This document shows positions 31,142 through 64,000 of a DNA stretch of 64,000 bases, piece after piece. The notes below the pieces were generated by a model that made no database searches, was not told the DNA's origin, and saw only the letters and a list, made by a program, of their open reading frames with translations. Made by a program: the position numbers and the translations under genes. The stretch is from Lota lota. Taxonomy: Eukaryota > Chordata > Actinopteri > Gadiformes > Lotidae. Numbering within the stretch: the stretch's first letter is position 1; every line of letters starts with the position of its first letter. The stretch is from NCBI GenBank assembly GCA_026745465.1, contig JACYXH010000319.1, forward strand, positions 2,462,501-2,526,500. Direction: 5' to 3'.

Positions 31142-31402
31142 GCCTCGCTTATTCTCTCTCCCTGTCTCTCGCACTCACAGAGCTGCCCCTGCCTGCGCTG
31201 AACAAAGATAATTACTCAGGAAACACATCGGCCAATGGGGAGCCGCCTTGCATTCTGCCTGTGAGGGAAGCAGCCAGTCAGAATTCGGCTAACATCACTC
31301 AGGCCTGATCGCCTTGCCTGAAGAGCGGAGCCTTCCCCGGCTGAGGGCTGAGAGTGTCCTCCATGTTTTATAAGTGTTGACATAACAGTGTGTCAGGCAG
31401 CC

Positions 31403-31416
<14 letters not shown>
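31142..31416 (+). CDS. zmynd8: zmynd8 first coding exon (5' UTR plus 14 coding bases)
   Basis: A TTTAG acceptor at 31141 (or CACAG at 31181) precedes a 5' UTR, and ATG CAT CCA CAG AG then meets a GTAAGC donor at 31417. The two-base remainder joins exon 2 in phase. The acceptor implies at least one upstream non-coding exon, which I could not place. Coding starts at 31403. Confidence 0.75.
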
Positions 31417-44294
<12,878 letters not shown>

Positions 44295-45400
44295 TTAGAC
44301 ACTATATATACACACACACACACGGTTTTTTCATTTTCAATATGGCGGCCGCGGGCACCACAAGACGAAAAGCGCAATGTCTAAACGCCACGCATGGCAT
44401 TGCTGTAAAAAACTGAAGGAAAAAAAGGTTGATTTCCCCAGTTCCTGTGTTACCTGTGTTTGCTTGGGGATTGAATATTTCAAATCATCCAATGACCTGG
44501 ATTTTCACAAATGTATGTTATGTTGGGCTGACTTCATAACTCTCTTAAACATGTATGCTTGTATATTTTTGGACAAGATATTTTTGGGGGGATTTAATGT
44601 CTTTGTTACCAGCTCATTTCTGACCTAAGAAGGAAGATTGTATCAAACTTAAATATTCACTACATGTCATAAGTGCTGTACCAGGGTACTTTATGGTTAT
44701 AAAACAAATGTTTTCAAAGCAGCCAAAATAAAAGTGCATACAACTGCTGGGGTGCCAATATATATTTTGAGTAATGTAACTTTCAACCACTTTCTCATTT
44801 CCCAATGTAGTTTAATAACATTTACATTATTGACTCATGTTTTCCAATGTTGCTCTGTAAACATACAATTATGTGATTATAAAAATAATCTAAACATTTT
44901 AACTGTACAAAGCTTTTTTGTAAGAAACATGAACAATATTTATAGTGTCATGATTGTTATGGGATGTTTCATCAAATCACATTTCTATGTGTCTAAAAGC
45001 AAAATGTTTAGGATATATGTTTACTTGAGATGATTGTCACCACACAGAGCAAAATCTATTCAACGTAAAAATAAATTAAAAAAAAAGCAGTGTTAAACAT
45101 GGTCTTATAATGGGGTAAGTGGAAACTGTATTATTTGTGAGCATGTCTTTTTATATTTTGTCATGTTCTCGTTTACATATTGTACATAGATTAAATGAAT
45201 TGGTGAAGTATAATAAAACTGGGCACAATGGCTCTGACTACCTTTGTGTGTCAGGTTAGTGGAAGTGTTGTTGCGATCACGGCCGTGTGCTATTCTGGTC
45301 AAATAAGTGCACTATGTTTTTATAACTTGTATTGTGGGAATTAAATAGGTCAGTAACAAATAGTACTTCAATTCAATATTCACGAGAAGGAGTGAACAAA
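44295..45400 (+). other. zmynd8 3' UTR and downstream flank
   Basis: AT-rich, no open frame of interest, three AATAAA motifs. It includes a short CA run soon after the stop. The real 3' end cannot be fixed from sequence. Confidence 0.55.
44727..44732 (+). terminator. zmynd8 candidate polyadenylation signal
   Basis: AATAAA 430 bases after the stop codon. Other AATAAA motifs stand at 45070 and 45212, so alternative 3' ends are possible. Confidence 0.5.
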
Positions 45401-45429
45401 AAAGTCTTCACCGGTCAGTTTTAGTCCAC

Positions 45430-45600
45430 TCTCCAGTCAGGGTGAAAAAATAACAGGTTTGTGATCAGTTCACGTGCGAACAAGACTCTTACCGCGAGAT
45501 TGAGCGTACTAAGCATTGGAAATGGAAGGCGATGCGAGCTAACAGAAGACATTTGTGTGTTATCGGAAATGTAACATTTGTACTTAAGGTATGGGCTTAA
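45430..45600 (+). promoter_or_regulatory. Candidate dido1 promoter or 5' non-coding exon
   Basis: The first coding exon of dido1 has an acceptor at 46904, so an upstream non-coding exon must exist. This stretch has an E-box CACGTG at 45471-45476, several CpGs, and a possible donor (AAG then GTATGG) near 45590. It lies in the right place, but a transcript would be needed to confirm it. Confidence 0.3.
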
Positions 45601-46311
45601 TTTAAGCGAATATTTCTGAAACACAGCCTAGTGACCGGTACATGTTTTGAAAACCCGTGTTTGCAGAGCATTATTGGATCACGGGGGCAACTCCAATAGT
45701 TAGCCTTGCTGCTGAGAACAATGTACTACTCCCTCCGAAGAGTAGTCGGCCAGAGGACGCAGTTCCCTATTTTAACACTTGTATTTTACTAGTCGTGGGG
45801 TTGTTAGAATATAATACAACTTTGCGAACAATTCATGAGTGTGCGTTCAAACTAGTATAGCAGTACATTAGCCAACTGGGGTAAATTATTCACTTTCGAT
45901 AGCGACTTGCTGCCAACATTCTTCACGCAAACCTGGTTTGGGAAAGTACAGAGTAAGGCCTTGCTGACTTTGAATCGCTAGACAACTGCCTAGCTGGCCT
46001 GAAAAATACAAATTTGTATGTGTGCGAAGTTGAGCTGAATATTGGGACTAGCTAAAGCTTCTTAACCGATGTTGTTACTGGATGAGTGGAGGTCTGATAA
46101 GTCCGTATTGCAGCACGAACGCTCCCTTCCACGTTTACATATTGTTTATCTTTTTGAATTGATGTACTACGGCCGTTTGCCGTTTGCTTTTTATGTGAAA
46201 TGGCATATTCTCCATTTCTTGGTTAGAAATATAATATAACAATATAAAAAAATGCACACATGGTTCGCAATAGACAGCAGGACTTTTGTCTGTCTCGTTT
46301 CAGTTTCACAA

Positions 46312-46690
46312 ATGTTAGCCTAGCATTTATATCATATAACGTTAACCAGCTTAGATGTTGAAGGGTACCACAAAGGTCAATATACATTATATAATGAATT
46401 TATGCATATTAAATCCTCAGCTGTTAAAAAAAATACTCAATTTATGTCATAAAGCACATAAATGGTTTATATCCCTCATAACAGTAGATTCTCTTTCTGC
46501 AACATTTACATCACGTACACATAGTGTAATGTTAGCCTAGCATTTATATAATATATCCAGCTTAGATGTTGAAGGCCAACACAAGGGTGGAAATATATTA
46601 GTTAGTAGACCTTATATCCAATCGGTGTCAGATTGGGTCCCTTTCAGCAACATGCACATCAAACAGAATTCCGGTGTAATGTTTTAAAAC
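46312..46690. repeat. Imperfect ~215-bp tandem duplication upstream of the dido1 start
   Basis: The block AATGTTAGCCTAGCATTTAT, then CCAGCTTAGATGTTGAAGG, occurs at 46311-46365 and again at 46528-46575. Later shared pieces (CAACATttACATCA, GTGTAATG) occur near 46500-46531 and 46648-46681. The second copy is shortened. Confidence 0.75.
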
Positions 46691-46909
46691 ATATTATAAT
46701 AAGCAAATACCCAATCCAGTATTTGTAATTTATGTTGTTACTTAGCTCCACCTTTTGGCCTGTGGCATATAAAGAACATAATTAGTTTGTAAAAACCAAT
46801 ACATTGTACACTACCATACATCACATATAGGGTACAACATATAAGAGTACATTACATTTATTTAACCTATATGTTGACATGCATGCCTTTTTATAATACC
46901 TCAGCTGCC

Positions 46910-64000
<17,091 letters not shown>

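Noticed and set aside
31096-31308. 70-codon open frame upstream of the zmynd8 start, which looks peptide-like
   Set aside because: It crosses the acceptor at 31141 and ends in a stop before the ATG; better explained as the zmynd8 5' UTR exon.

Overview
The window is nuclear DNA of a ray-finned (teleost) fish. It shows spliced vertebrate genes with GT-AG introns, fish-type repeats, and very dense AC and CT microsatellites. The AC density and a Gmr1-like retroelement fossil would suit a gadiform (cod-like) fish, but neither proves it. Three protein-coding genes and one tRNA gene could be read exon by exon. All exon phases in the three gene models close without a frameshift.

Layout. 1-18 kb: no recognisable protein gene. 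It holds short inverted-repeat transposons (3.1-4.9 kb), a CpG-rich and purine-rich block with an RFX-type palindrome (6.2-9 kb), at least ten long dinucleotide arrays, and a few promoter or first-exon look-alikes (1.73, 2.54 and 13.0 kb). 18-23.9 kb: AT-rich sequence, a decayed LTR retrotransposon whose integrase lies upstream of its reverse transcriptase (Gmr1 order), and a hAT-like element. 23.9-28.3 kb, minus strand: a complete 11-exon TRAM gene of 371 codons, a translocon-associated ER membrane protein. 28.3-31.4 kb: the divergent interval between TRAM and zmynd8, with an inverted duplication, a 53-bp tandem duplication and a tRNA-Lys(CTT) gene. 31.4-44.3 kb, plus strand: zmynd8 in 20 coding exons (1181 codons; PHD, bromodomain, PWWP, coiled coil, MYND). 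44.3-46.9 kb: zmynd8 3' end and dido1 5' flank. 46.9-64.0 kb, plus strand: dido1, 15 coding exons (1673 codons seen; PHD, TFIIS central domain, SPOC), running off the right edge.

Together, zmynd8 and dido1 are chromatin readers that act on transcription (H3K4/H3K14/H3K36 reading, and H3K4me3 reading coupled to RNA polymerase II). TRAM works at the Sec61 translocon. TRAM next to zmynd8 is not the human arrangement (TRAM1 at 8q13, ZMYND8 at 20q13). Because 8q13 and 20q13 are paralogous regions, this TRAM may be an ohnolog that mammals lost.

The most unusual features are: a (TG)n tract that directly forms the 3' splice site of TRAM exon 8; two in-frame GC-AG introns (TRAM and dido1); C homopolymers of 23-25 bases just upstream of two zmynd8 acceptors; the inverted duplication beside TRAM exon 1; the Gmr1-order retroelement fossil; and a solo LTR antisense inside dido1. 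I found no CRISPR array, no bacterial-type operon and no clearly new multi-gene system.
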